Both the position numbers and the translations under genes were made by a program. The notes below the pieces were generated by a model. It ran no database searches. It saw nothing but the letters and a program-made list of their open reading frames with translations, and was not told where the DNA came from. This document shows, one piece after another, positions 48,688 through 57,315 of a stretch of 64,000 bases of DNA (the first letter of the stretch is position 1; each line of letters opens with the position of its first letter). Location of the stretch: positions 1-64,000 of the forward strand of contig JADJYC010000006.1 of assembly GCA_016719925.1 (NCBI GenBank). Reading direction: 5' to 3'. The stretch is from Crocinitomicaceae bacterium (GTDB taxonomy: Bacteria; Bacteroidota; Bacteroidia; Flavobacteriales_D; Crocinitomicaceae).

Positions 48688-48855
48688 ATGAAGACGCTTT
48701 CAACAAAAAAAACAATTGCTCTGGCTTCGACAAGCTCAGCCATCGCGACAAGCTCAGCCATCGCGACAAGCTCAGCCTTGGCTGGTGCAAATTTTTCAAC
48801 CAGTGATTTCAATTTGAATAACATGCATTGTTGTTGCATGTGCTGTTGCTGTTAA
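48688..48855 (+). CDS. Short leader ORF ending in a poly-cysteine/methionine tail
   Basis: A 55-aa frame starts 9 nt after riboswitch helix P1. It reads MKTLSTKKTIALA, then a repeat-derived STSSAIATSSAIATSSALAG, then NFSTSDFNLNNMHCCCMCCCC and stop. Seven of the last eight residues are cysteine and the other is methionine, encoded by consecutive TGT/TGC codons just before TAA. That is the layout of an attenuator leader peptide whose translation reports cysteine supply. Poly-cysteine leader ORFs acting this way are known in mycobacteria. Alternatives are a cysteine-rich metal-binding peptide or an untranslated spacer. The 65 nt to metX contain no gene. Regulatory function here is inference. Confidence 0.6.
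   Translation: MKTLSTKKTIALASTSSAIATSSAIATSSALAGANFSTSDFNLNNMHCCCMCCCC
48723..48777 (+). repeat. In-frame 18-bp tandem repeat inside the leader ORF
   Basis: GACAAGCTCAGCC recurs at 48729-48741, 48747-48759 and 48765-48777, period 18 bp, the first preceded by GGCTTC. Because the period is a multiple of three, the reading frame of the leader ORF is kept. The same unit occurs in the serA-serC gap (reverse strand, 15054-15090). Confidence 0.85.
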
Positions 48856-48920
48856 TCTATTCTGATTAAACACTTCCATTTTTTTATTAATGCCAACAGG
48901 CAAAAAATAATTTTTCAAAA

Positions 48921-49997
48921 ATGAAATCAATTTATAATTATACATCTTTATTTATTCTTGAATCTGGTCAAAAACTGGATGGAATTTCAATCACTTATTC
49001 AGACTACGGACCAAAAGAAGCGGCCCGAACAATTTGGGTTTGTCATGCGCTTTCAGGCACGTCTGAAGTTTTAGACTGGTGGGGCGGATTGTTTGGCTCA
49101 AATCAATTATTTGATCCTGCTAAAGACAGAATAATTTGTGCAAATGTTTTAGGTTCATGCTATGGAACGACTGGTGCACAGGATTTTGAAAATCCCTTAT
49201 CGTTTCCTCTTATCACAATAAAGGATATGGTTAAAGCGCATCAATTGCTGGCTGATCAGCTCCAGTTGAAAAAAATTGATGTTCTAATTGGCGCATCTTT
49301 GGGAGGTCAGCAAGCGGTTGAATGGGCTGTAACAAATACTGATTTAATTAACGAGTTGATTTTGATTGCAACCAATGCTTTTCATTCTCCTTATGCGCGC
49401 GCCTTCAATGAAGTTCAGCGTTTGGCATTACAGGCTGATCAAAGTTTCGGAGAAAAAAACGGTGGAGAAAAAGGACTAAAAGCAGCACGGGCAATTGCCA
49501 TGATGTCTTACAGATCGTATGATGATTTTACACTAAAGCAATCTGAAAAGGAAAATAAAGCAGAAGATTTTAAAGCAGCTTCGTATGTACGTTATCAGGG
49601 TGAGAAATTTCTTGGAAGATTTAACGCTTATGCCTATTGGTATCTTTCAAAAGCCATGGACAGTCATGATATTTTAAGAGGCAGAAGCGGAACGTATGAA
49701 TCTGTTTTGAAAATTGTGAAAGCAAAAACTCTGGTTATCGGAATTGATTCTGATTCTTTATTTCCGGTCAGTGAACAAAAATTTCTGGCAGATAAAATAC
49801 CGGAAGCGACATTTGGTTTGATTGAATCTCCCCATGGGCACGACTCCTTTCTGATTGATTATGAGAAACTGAATTTGTTGATTGATTCGTTTTTAAGGGC
49901 AAAGGACAGAGGCATAAGGGCAGAGGGAAAATTAAATGATGAAAAGAAGAATCAAACTCAAACATTACTGAAAAGAAAAATTAATTATCTGTTATAA
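48921..49997 (+). CDS. metX: Homoserine O-acetyltransferase
   Basis: Alpha/beta-hydrolase-fold enzyme that acetylates homoserine, the entry step to methionine. The nucleophile elbow is GASLGGQQAVEW, the acid lies in VIGIDSDSLFPVSEQ, and the histidine is in SPHGHDSFLIDYE. Other family blocks are VCHALSGTSEVLDWWGG and NVLGSCYGTTGAQDF. MetX-family members in Bacteroidota usually use acetyl-CoA. Length is 358 aa, but the last 30 residues (from about RAKDRGIRAEGK) look like read-through into repeat DNA (AGGGCAAAGGACAGAGG) rather than conserved protein. It is the first enzyme gene under the S-box riboswitch and the poly-cysteine leader. Confidence 0.92.
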   Translation: MKSIYNYTSLFILESGQKLDGISITYSDYGPKEAARTIWVCHALSGTSEVLDWWGGLFGSNQLFDPAKDRIICANVLGSCYGTTGAQDFENPLSFPLITIKDMVKAHQLLADQLQLKKIDVLIGASLGGQQAVEWAVTNTDLINELILIATNAFHSPYARAFNEVQRLALQADQSFGEKNGGEKGLKAARAIAMMSYRSYDDFTLKQSEKENKAEDFKAASYVRYQGEKFLGRFNAYAYWYLSKAMDSHDILRGRSGTYESVLKIVKAKTLVIGIDSDSLFPVSEQKFLADKIPEATFGLIESPHGHDSFLIDYEKLNLLIDSFLRAKDRGIRAEGKLNDEKKNQTQTLLKRKINYLL

Positions 49998-50053
49998 TAA
50001 AACCAAGATAAAGGCAGCCTTAGCCCTTTGTCCTTAGACCTAGATTTAAAAAA

Positions 50054-51301
50054 ATGAGAAAAAAATTAACCATTGGATTATTTGGTTTCGGATGCGTAGG
50101 ATCCGGCTTATATGAAATTTTGAACCGTTCAGGATTGTTCAATGCATCTATCAAAACCATTGTTGTCAAAAACAAAGACAAAAAACGTCCTATTCCACAG
50201 GAGCATTTTCACTTTGACAAAGAAGTTATTCTGAATGATCCGGAAATTAATCTGGTCGTTGAATTAATTGATGATGCTGACGCTGCATATGAAATTGTAA
50301 CCCGTGCAATACGTTCAGGAAAACATGTGGTGTCGGCAAATAAAAAAATGATTGCACATCACCTGACTGAATTAATTGATCTTAAAAATCAATACAAAGT
50401 TTCTTTCTTATATGAGGCTTCTGTTTGCGGCAGTATTCCTGTTATCAGAAATTTGGAAGAATACTATAACAATGATACACTGAGCTCTGTTCAGGGAATC
50501 TGCAACGGAACAACAAACTATATTCTTACGATTGGACAAAGAAGGAAAAGTTTTGATGAAATTCTTACCGACGCACAGCGTCTTGGTTTTGCTGAGACTG
50601 ATCCTACTTTGGACATCGACGGATTTGATGCCAAATTTAAATTGCAGATACTAATTGCCCATGCATTTGGAGTGATTACACTGCCTGAAGATATTCTCAA
50701 TATTGGTATTCGCAATATCAAAATTCAGGATATTCAATACGCGCGTGAAAAAGGTTTAAAACTGAAATTAATAGCATCATCTGAAAAGATAGGGGACAAA
50801 GTAATTGGTTATGTTGCTCCTGAATTTGTAAAGGAAAACAGTTTTGCCTACGATGTGAATTACGAATTTAATGCGGTAACCATTGAAGCGGCTTTTTCAG
50901 ACAGACAAGTTTTTAAAGGAAAAGGGGCCGGAAGTTTCCCAACAGCAAGTGCCGTACTTTCTGATATTTCTGCATTGCAATATGATTATGGGTATGAATA
51001 TCGTAAAAAAGAAACTACTCAATTGAAGTATCAAAAAGAGTTTTATTCCAGAATTTTTATTTCATCTACCAATCCGGATAAATTGAATTTAATTGATTTT
51101 GAACAAGTGGAAGAGACATTCAGTTCAAAAGACTATGCCTACAAAATTGGTACAGTAGATTTCAGTAAATTATCGCATCAATTATACAGAGATCATCCGG
51201 AATTATTTATTGCATTTTTTCCGGAAGGTGAACATTTGTTCAGACTGGCTGAAAAAAGAGATGGCGAAAAATGTAACAAAAAGAACTTGCACAGTAGGTG
51301 A
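50054..51301 (+). CDS. hom: Homoserine dehydrogenase
   Basis: NAD(P)-dependent reduction of aspartate semialdehyde to homoserine, the step just before MetX. The protein is 415 aa. It opens with LTIGLFGFGCVGSGLYEIL (nucleotide-binding GxGxxG), and contains GKHVVSANKKMIAHHL, YEASVCGSIPVIRNLEEYY, GICNGTTNYILT and FAETDPTLDIDGFDAKFKL, the catalytic and substrate-binding blocks. It lacks an aspartokinase fusion, and after residue 340 there is no obvious ACT domain, only a short unique region. It follows metX by 56 nt in the same operon. Confidence 0.93.
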   Translation: MRKKLTIGLFGFGCVGSGLYEILNRSGLFNASIKTIVVKNKDKKRPIPQEHFHFDKEVILNDPEINLVVELIDDADAAYEIVTRAIRSGKHVVSANKKMIAHHLTELIDLKNQYKVSFLYEASVCGSIPVIRNLEEYYNNDTLSSVQGICNGTTNYILTIGQRRKSFDEILTDAQRLGFAETDPTLDIDGFDAKFKLQILIAHAFGVITLPEDILNIGIRNIKIQDIQYAREKGLKLKLIASSEKIGDKVIGYVAPEFVKENSFAYDVNYEFNAVTIEAAFSDRQVFKGKGAGSFPTASAVLSDISALQYDYGYEYRKKETTQLKYQKEFYSRIFISSTNPDKLNLIDFEQVEETFSSKDYAYKIGTVDFSKLSHQLYRDHPELFIAFFPEGEHLFRLAEKRDGEKCNKKNLHSR

Positions 51302-51320
51302 AAAAACAAATTGCTAAAAA

Positions 51321-51872
51321 ATGAATTCAGAATCATTATTATATGAATCCTGGCCCTGGTATATTGGCGGACCAGCAATAGGATTGTTTGCCATTGCGGT
51401 TTTATTAATTGAACGAAAAGCTTTAGGTGTGTCAAGCAGCTTTGAACAGTTTTGCGCTGTTGCAATTCCTGCAGGTGAATCACGGAATTTTATTCTCAAA
51501 GATACCTGGCAAATATGGTTTGTTGCAGGAATGATTCTGGGAGGATCAATACTTCATTTTGGTGGATTTTCAACAGAAACTATTGCCATTTCAGATGCAA
51601 CGTTTGATACGCTTACGTCCAAAGGTCTTACTGATTTTAATGGTTATGTACCAGTAGAACTTTATTCTTTTGCCTTCCCGCAAATTGTTGTACTTGCAAT
51701 CGGAGGTTTTGTCATTGGCTTTGGAGCCCGCTATGCCGGCGGATGTACTGCCGGACATTCGATAATGGGAATTGCTCAATTAGCACCATCTTCCATTTTA
51801 TCAACCGTTGGTTTTTTTATCGGAGGATTAATTAGTACTTATTTAATTGTTCCTTTGATTTTAGGTTTATGA
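51321..51872 (+). CDS. YeeE/YedE (DUF395) family membrane protein, first half-transporter
   Basis: A 183-aa membrane protein with about five helices. The signature FGARYAGGCTAGHSIMGIAQ contains the conserved cysteine of YeeE/YedE proteins. YeeE (TsuA) imports thiosulfate in E. coli, so import of an inorganic sulfur compound is the likely role. It is a half-length form; the next gene is the second half, overlapping its stop by 4 nt. Its place between homoserine dehydrogenase and the Cys/Met PLP enzyme gives a sulfur source for O-acetylhomoserine sulfhydrylation. Substrate is inference from family and context. Confidence 0.85.
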   Translation: MNSESLLYESWPWYIGGPAIGLFAIAVLLIERKALGVSSSFEQFCAVAIPAGESRNFILKDTWQIWFVAGMILGGSILHFGGFSTETIAISDATFDTLTSKGLTDFNGYVPVELYSFAFPQIVVLAIGGFVIGFGARYAGGCTAGHSIMGIAQLAPSSILSTVGFFIGGLISTYLIVPLILGL

Positions 51873-52278
51873 AATATTTGAGATACATTTTTTACGGCAT
51901 TATTTTTTCAATCATTCTGATAAAGGTAGAGGCCATCAGCTGGTTCAGAATTCAGGAAATGTTTTACTTTCAGTCATTCCACATGTACGGTGTTTTGTTC
52001 AGTGCAATTGGTGTTGCTTTGATTGGTGTTCAAATAATCAAACAGAGAAATAAATCAGTGGAAGAAAAAAGACAAATTCCTTTGCAGAAAAAAGAGTTGC
52101 GCTGGAAAGCAAATATTATTGGCGGAATTTTATTTGGATTAGGTTGGGCAATCACAGGTGCATGCCCTGGGACCAATCTATGCATTGATAGGTTTAAACG
52201 TTTTACCCGCTATTTTTGTTTTGTTGGTGCGTTGGGTGGGACTATGCTTATTTTGAAGTCAAAAGTAAACTACCTTAG
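51869..52278 (+). CDS. YeeE/YedE (DUF395) family membrane protein, second half-transporter (frameshifts)
   Basis: About 136 aa. The N-terminus has KYLRYIFYGIIFSIILIKVE and MYGVLFSAIGVALIGVQII helices. The family motif is LFGLGWAITGACPGPIYALI, with the conserved cysteine, visible once a G is removed from GGG near 52169. Two further single-base breaks near 52216 and 52250 are needed to reach the expected ending FVGALGGTMLYFEVKSKLP with stop at 52278. It overlaps the preceding YeeE half by 4 nt, so the two are translated together and probably form one transporter. The breaks lie at the edge of the most error-rich stretch of the window. Confidence 0.78.
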
Positions 52279-52294
52279 ATGTTTAATAGTTTAA

Positions 52295-52330
52295 CCACAA
52301 AGGTCACAAAGAAGGCACAAAGGACACAAA
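52295..52330. repeat. Short tandem CACAAAGG-type repeat
   Basis: CCACAAAGGTCACAAAGAAGGCACAAAGGACACAAA carries four near-copies of CACAAAG in the gap between the YeeE half-gene and the PLP enzyme gene. Such strings are common between Bacteroidota genes. No coding or clear regulatory role is seen. Confidence 0.7.
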
Positions 52331-52378
52331 TTGGTGAAAATTTTCCACGTAGCTATCCCTTGTCGCTTAAAAAGGAAT

Positions 52379-53521
52379 ATGAAAAAAGAAACCAAATTAG
52401 TTCGTACACAAGCTAAACGCACCGATTTTCAAGAGCATTCAGTGCCATTATATTTTACATCGAGTTTTGTTTTTAAAGACTCTGATCAGATGGCCGCGCT
52501 GTTCAGCGATGAGGAAGAAGGATACATCTACAGCCGTTATTCAAATCCAAATGTAGATGAGTTTGTGCGTAAAATGGCGGACCTTGAAAACGCTGAAAAC
52601 GGCTGGAGCCACATCTTCAGGTATGGCGGCAATCTTTACCACCTTTGCAACTTTTTTGCAACAGGGAGATCATTGTTTCATCGCGATCAGTGTTTGGGTC
52701 AACGCACCGCTTGTTTATGGAGATTTTCCAAAGTGGGAATCAACACCACCTACGTTCCGTTTGACAACATCGCAAGTTGGGAAAAGAAATCACCCAATAA
52801 CAAATGATCTATTTAGAAACCCAACCAATCCGGTCTTGATATCATTGATTTAAAAGCTGCGGGTGATCTGGCAAAAAAACACAATTTACTTTTGGTGGTG
52901 GATAATTGTTTTGCAACACCAATAAATCAGCAACCATTAAATTTTGGTGCACATCTTTCAATTCACTCTGCCACAAAATATATTGACGGGCAAGGCAGGG
53001 GAATGGGCGGAATTATTTTAGGATCCAACGAACACATTGCAAAAATTCAAGCCTTTGCAAGACACAGCGGTCCGGCATTATCACCTTTCAACGCGTGGAA
53101 TTTTTCAAAATCATTGGAGACACTTTCTTTGAGAGTAGAAAAGCACAATTCAAATGCTTTGGAAATTGCTCAGCGTTTAGAAAAAAATCCAAATGCAGAA
53201 AATGTAAAATATCCGTTTCTGAAAAGTCACCCGCATTATGAAATTGCTAAAAAGCAAATGAACGGTGGAGGAGGATTAGTGAGTTTTGAAATCAAAGGAG
53301 GTTTGAAAGCAGGGAAAAATTTCTGGACAAACTTCAAATGTTAAGCCTAACTGCAAACTTGGTGACACGCGTTCGATTGCTATTCACCTGCATCCACAAC
53401 ACTCAAAACTGACGGAGGAAGATCGGTTGAAAGTTGGAATTACCTGGTTTGATCCGAATTTCAGTTGGTCTTGGAACATGTAGATGATATCTGGAATGAT
53501 ATTGAACAGGCCTTGTCTTAG
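52379..53521 (+). CDS. Cys/Met-metabolism PLP enzyme, probably O-acetylhomoserine sulfhydrylase or cystathionine gamma-synthase (many frameshifts)
   Basis: Member of the trans-sulfuration PLP family. The start MKKETKLVRTQAKRTDFQEH is followed by VPLYFTSSFVFKD and YIYSRYSNPNVDEFVRKM. After several one-base breaks (52610-52800) come ATSSGMAAIFTTFATFL and YLETPTNPGLDIIDLKAAG, then LLVVDNCFATPINQQPL and HSATKYIDGQGRGMGGII with the PLP lysine. The end, HSKLTEEDRLKVGI, also needs corrections. At least ten indels are implied, so this is either the worst-sequenced part of the window or a decayed gene. The intact motifs between breaks favour sequencing error. As last gene of the metX-hom operon it would use O-acetylhomoserine with sulfide, thiosulfate or cysteine. 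The exact reaction cannot be fixed. Confidence 0.8.
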
Positions 53522-53523
53522 TA

Positions 53524-54121
53524 TTATTTTTTGTATTTGTCATTTAATCCTTTTCCCAGCAAAATCAATTCCAAAGATTTTTCAGCTCTGGATATTCTGG
53601 TTTTTTCTTGCTTTGCTTCAGAGATGTATTCATTGTATTCCCTTTGTTTAGAAGGAGTCAATGAATTGAATTTAGTTTGAGCTCTGGTGTTTTTTTTAAG
53701 ATGTGAGGCTAATTCAGCCGGCATTTTTATTGTTGCTTTTTTCTCCGGTTTTAATTCCCTGCCTGATTTTGCATTTGCTATTGCCTCATCAATATAGGCT
53801 TTAACAAGTTTCGTATCTATTTCTTTTTCGATTGAAATCTCCATTGTCTGAGCGCTTTGGTTTTCCCTTCGACGCATTAACAAGAACTTTTTAGGATCTT
53901 TCAAAGACACCTGATGAAACCAAATCCCAACATTTGATTTGAATCGCCAAGACCAAAAACATTTTACCATTTAATGTAAAGCACGGTCCGCCCCATTTTG
54001 TCTCTTCTACAAGTTCTGTTTTTCTGACAATGCTGTAGAGCAAATCGAGTTCTTCAGCCCATTGTTCTGCTTTATAGATCATGCTCAAAGCTTTCTCGCC
54101 AGTTGATTTTTTCTTAGCCAT
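53524..54121 (-). CDS. YdeI/OmpD-associated-like protein (DUF1801 domain, frameshifts)
   Basis: Starts MAKKKSTGEKALSMIYKAEQ, then WAEELDLLYSIVRKT, a block typical of the DUF1801/YdeI group (COG4430). Single-base breaks near 53960 and 53945 and two compensating ones near 53870 and 53835 disturb the middle. Read across them the sequence gives KWGGPCFTLNGKNVFGLG, VGIWFHQVSLKDPKKFLL and EGKTKALRQWRFQSKKE, then VKAYIDEAIANAKSGRELK and a C-terminal SPSKQ/LTPSKQREYNEYISEA helix. About 199 aa. The biochemical role of this family is not known. It is convergent with the sulfur operon and lies 33 nt after recQ's stop on the opposite side. Confidence 0.75.
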
Positions 54122-54154
54122 GTAAAATAATTTTGTGCGGTGAATTTATACCAT

Positions 54155-56089
54155 TCAGGTAACAAAAATGTGCTGACCATCATCACTTATTCTTATCAAA
54201 CTGTGATCAGCCAGTGCTCTCAGTATTTGTAAAATATCCTCTCTTGATACATCTGAAAAATGATCAAGTACAAATGAAACTGATACTTCACTGTTCTGAT
54301 ATAATTGTTGTTTGATTTTATGAAAGACCGATTTATCCAGATTGGAAAGATTTTCCTGTTTTTTCTTTTCAAGACATGCGGAACATTGTCCGCAATTTTG
54401 ACCATCTGATTCACCAAAATACTTTAGTAACAAAACAGATCTGCATTCATCCGATTCCAAAAACTGTACAATTGACTTCATTTTTTCAAATGCAATTTCT
54501 TTGCGTTCATGATAAAAACGGGGCGAAATTTCAAGATGTGTTTCTGGTAATCTTTCTGTCAAAAATGTGATTTGAGGCTGATCCGTTTGAGGAATGTAAT
54601 CAGCCAGTTCCAGTTTATGTAATAATTTAATTTTTTCAATTACTATCTGTTTTGTTAGACCGGTTTTTTGTGCAATGATAAACTCATTGATGTTGGAGTA
54701 GTCTTCAAAAATTCCCATGTTGGTTCTGAGAATAAACTGAATGACGGTATTCATGTTTTTATCTTTTACCTGCTCCTGATAGAGCTGGATGGATGTTGCA
54801 TTAATTTTTAGTTTGGCTGGTGTGTATGCACTTTCAGTAAGTTGTATATAACCAGTGAGTTCAAGAAAACGGAGCGCATTATAGGTCTCCATTAACTGAA
54901 AGTTATATTTGTTACAAAAGTCATTTATGTCAATCGGATACCGTTCCTCTTTTCCTGCACCAAATGCAACCTGCAAATGATTTCCAAGTGCATTGTAAAT
55001 AGCTTTTATTTTATCCAGTGAAGGATATCTGGTATTGGTTTTTTCAACCAGCTGATTGATGTCTTTCTTCTCAAAAAATAAAACAGCTTTCGCTTCTTTT
55101 TCATCTCTGCCCGCGCGGCCGGCTTCCTGAAAATAAGCTTCTATAGTGTCAGGTATATCGTAGTGAATAACAAAACGCACATTGGGTTTGTCAATTCCCA
55201 TTCCAAATGCATTGGTACTTACAATAATTCTGGTTCGCTCCTCCATCCAGTCCTGTTGTTTTGTTTTTCTGGTTTCAAAATCAAGACCTGCGTGATAGAA
55301 ATCGGCAGCTATTTTTTTCTGAATTAAATGAGAGGCAAGTTCTTTGACAGATTTTCTGGTTGCACAATAAATAATTCCTGTGCCTGAATTCTGTCTGAGA
55401 AATTCTTCTGCTCTGTTCTTTTTATTTGTTGTGAGATAGGTTGAATAAATAAGATTGGATCGGAAAAATGATTTTTGAATAACTGCGCCCTGAACAAAAT
55501 TCAGTTTATCCTGAATATCTTTTACTACCTGAGTTGTTGCTGTAGCTGTAAGCGCCATTACCGGTACGTTGGGTTTAATTTTTCTAAGTTCAGCAATGTC
55601 CAGATAGGCTGGTCTGAAATCATATCCCCATTGAGAGATACAATGTGCCTCATCAACTGCAGTCAGATTGATATTCATTTTTTGAAACCGAACCTGAAAC
55701 AAATGTGTTTTTAATCTTTCAGGTGAAACATACAGGAGTTTTGTCTCACCATAAACCGCATTGTCAAGCAATATGTCAATTTGTTTTGCTGACATACCGG
55801 AAGTAATTGCAATGGCTTTAATTCCTTTACTTTTCAGATTTTCTACCTGATCATGCATGAGTGCAATTAAAGGTGAAATGACCAGCGTAAGGCCAGGCTT
55901 AGCTAATGCAGGTACCTGATAACAGATGGATTTACCACCGCCGGTTGGAAGTAAAGCAAGGGTGTCTCTGCCACTTAAAACGCTGTCAATGATCTCTTTC
56001 TGCTTTTCGCGGAAAGCGCTGTAACCCCAGTATTTGGTCAATATATCAACAGTTTCGGACAGAATGTTTGAAATTAATTTTGGTGTCAC
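54155..56089 (-). CDS. recQ: ATP-dependent DNA helicase RecQ
   Basis: 3'-5' DNA helicase for recombination and fork repair, 644 aa. Helicase motifs in order: LLPTGGGKSICYQVPAL (Walker A), DEAHCISQWGYDFRPAYLDI (DEAH), ALTATATTQVVKDI, VSTNAFGMGIDKPNVRFVIH and YFQEAGRAGRDEKEAKAVLF. The RecQ-specific zinc site is CRSVLLLKYFGESDGQNCGQ with CSAC following, and the RQC winged helix follows. The C-terminus is short and has no recognisable HRDC domain. The gene is intact and stands alone on this strand, divergent from ilvE with 89 nt between. Confidence 0.95.
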   Translation of the reverse strand: MTPKLISNILSETVDILTKYWGYSAFREKQKEIIDSVLSGRDTLALLPTGGGKSICYQVPALAKPGLTLVISPLIALMHDQVENLKSKGIKAIAITSGMSAKQIDILLDNAVYGETKLLYVSPERLKTHLFQVRFQKMNINLTAVDEAHCISQWGYDFRPAYLDIAELRKIKPNVPVMALTATATTQVVKDIQDKLNFVQGAVIQKSFFRSNLIYSTYLTTNKKNRAEEFLRQNSGTGIIYCATRKSVKELASHLIQKKIAADFYHAGLDFETRKTKQQDWMEERTRIIVSTNAFGMGIDKPNVRFVIHYDIPDTIEAYFQEAGRAGRDEKEAKAVLFFEKKDINQLVEKTNTRYPSLDKIKAIYNALGNHLQVAFGAGKEERYPIDINDFCNKYNFQLMETYNALRFLELTGYIQLTESAYTPAKLKINATSIQLYQEQVKDKNMNTVIQFILRTNMGIFEDYSNINEFIIAQKTGLTKQIVIEKIKLLHKLELADYIPQTDQPQITFLTERLPETHLEISPRFYHERKEIAFEKMKSIVQFLESDECRSVLLLKYFGESDGQNCGQCSACLEKKKQENLSNLDKSVFHKIKQQLYQNSEVSVSFVLDHFSDVSREDILQILRALADHSLIRISDDGQHIFVT

Positions 56090-56178
56090 TGATTGATTGA
56101 TTTTTTGGGATTAATTTGACTTTAGTCCTTTTTAATTAGAAATATTAATACTTATATTCGCCAATAACAAACCAATAT

Positions 56179-57251
56179 ATGTCAACAAAGACCATGAATA
56201 TTAAGGTTACCAAGACTTCAAAATCACGCATCAAAGAAATTGACTTTGACAATCTTCCTTTTGGAAAATATTTTGCAGATCACATGCTGGTCATGGATTA
56301 TGCAGATGGAAAATGGGGAGAACCCGAAATTGTTCCGTTCGGAAATATTGAAATTCATCCCGCAACTTCTGCTTTGCACTATGGACAAAGTATTTTTGAA
56401 GGATTGAAAGCACAGCGCAATGAATCTGGCGAGGTTGTGGTTTTCAGACCAGAAATGAATGCAAAAAGATTCAAAGAATCTGCAGAGAGAATGTGCATGG
56501 CACCTGTCTCTGAAGAGGTTTTTCTGGAGGGAATTCGAGCACTGATTGAACTGGACAGAGAGTGGGTTCCAACTAAAGACGGAACATCTTTGTATATACG
56601 TCCGTTTTTGTTTGCTACTGATGATTATGTGGGCATCAGACCCTCTGAGAAATACAAATTCATGATAATAAATTCACCGGTTGGTGCATATTATTCTGAA
56701 CCGGTTAAAGTAAAAATCGAAACTTATTATACACGTGCAGCAGAGGGCGGAGTTGGGCGCGCAAAAGCAGCAGGTAATTATGGTGCATCTCTGTATCCCG
56801 CAAAACTGGGACAGGAACAAGGATACCGCCAGTTACTCTGGACAGATGCTAAAACGCATTCTTTTATTGAAGAATCAGGAACTATGAATGTGATGTTGAT
56901 GATCAATGATGTTTTAATTACACCATCTGAAGAAAGTGATACTATCCTGAAAGGAATTGCAAAAAGAAGTGTAATTGAGATTGCAAAATCATGGGGAATA
57001 AAAAGTAGAAGAACGAAAAGTTTCTGTTGCTGAAAATAGTTGAAGCAGCCGATAAAGGTAAATTACAGGATGCCTTTGGTGTTGGAACAGCTGCCACCAT
57101 CGCACCAATCATTGCAATCGGATATCAGGACAGAGATCTTATTCTGCCGGCTTTGGAAACCAGAACGGTTTCTCAAAAAATTGCATCGTATGTTTCAGAT
57201 TACAAAGGCGGAAAAACAGAAGATAAATTTGGCTGGCTGATGAAAATCTGA
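56179..57251 (+). CDS. ilvE: Branched-chain amino acid aminotransferase (two frameshifts)
   Basis: Class IV PLP aminotransferase converting leucine, isoleucine and valine to their keto acids and back, with glutamate. The start MSTKTMNIKVTKTSKSRIKE leads to LHYGQSIFEGLKAQRNESGE, YIRPFLFATDDYVGIRPSEK, GVGRAKAAGNYGASLYPAKL (PLP-lysine region) and SGTMNVMLMIN. The end is broken: extra A bases near 57001 and 57033 hide the normal GIKVEERKVSVAEIVEAADK, after which LQDAFGVGTAATIAPIIAIG and the stop at 57251 follow. Total about 356 aa. It is followed by a terminator, so it is monocistronic. Confidence 0.92.
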
Positions 57252-57274
57252 AATGAATTTTAATTAAAAAATGC

Positions 57275-57307
57275 AAAAGGGATTTGATATTTCAGATCCC
57301 TTTTTTT
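57275..57307 (+). terminator. Rho-independent terminator of ilvE
   Basis: AAAAGGGAT (57275-57283) pairs with ATCCCTTTT (57296-57304), followed by T. It lies within an upstream in-frame extension of aroE, which shows that aroE really begins at 57316. Confidence 0.88.
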
Positions 57308-57315
57308 ACAATCTT

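Noticed and set aside
48838..48855. Cysteine tail as a metallothionein or zinc site
   Set aside because: The position between a riboswitch and an enzyme gene and the codons right before the stop fit a leader peptide better, though a metal-binding peptide cannot be excluded.
52295..52330. CACAAAGG string as a CRISPR-like array
   Set aside because: Units are only about 9-10 bp, irregular, with no spacers and no cas genes in the window.
57271..57315. N-terminal extension of shikimate dehydrogenase
   Set aside because: The segment is the ilvE terminator hairpin; the family's usual N-terminus begins at 57316.
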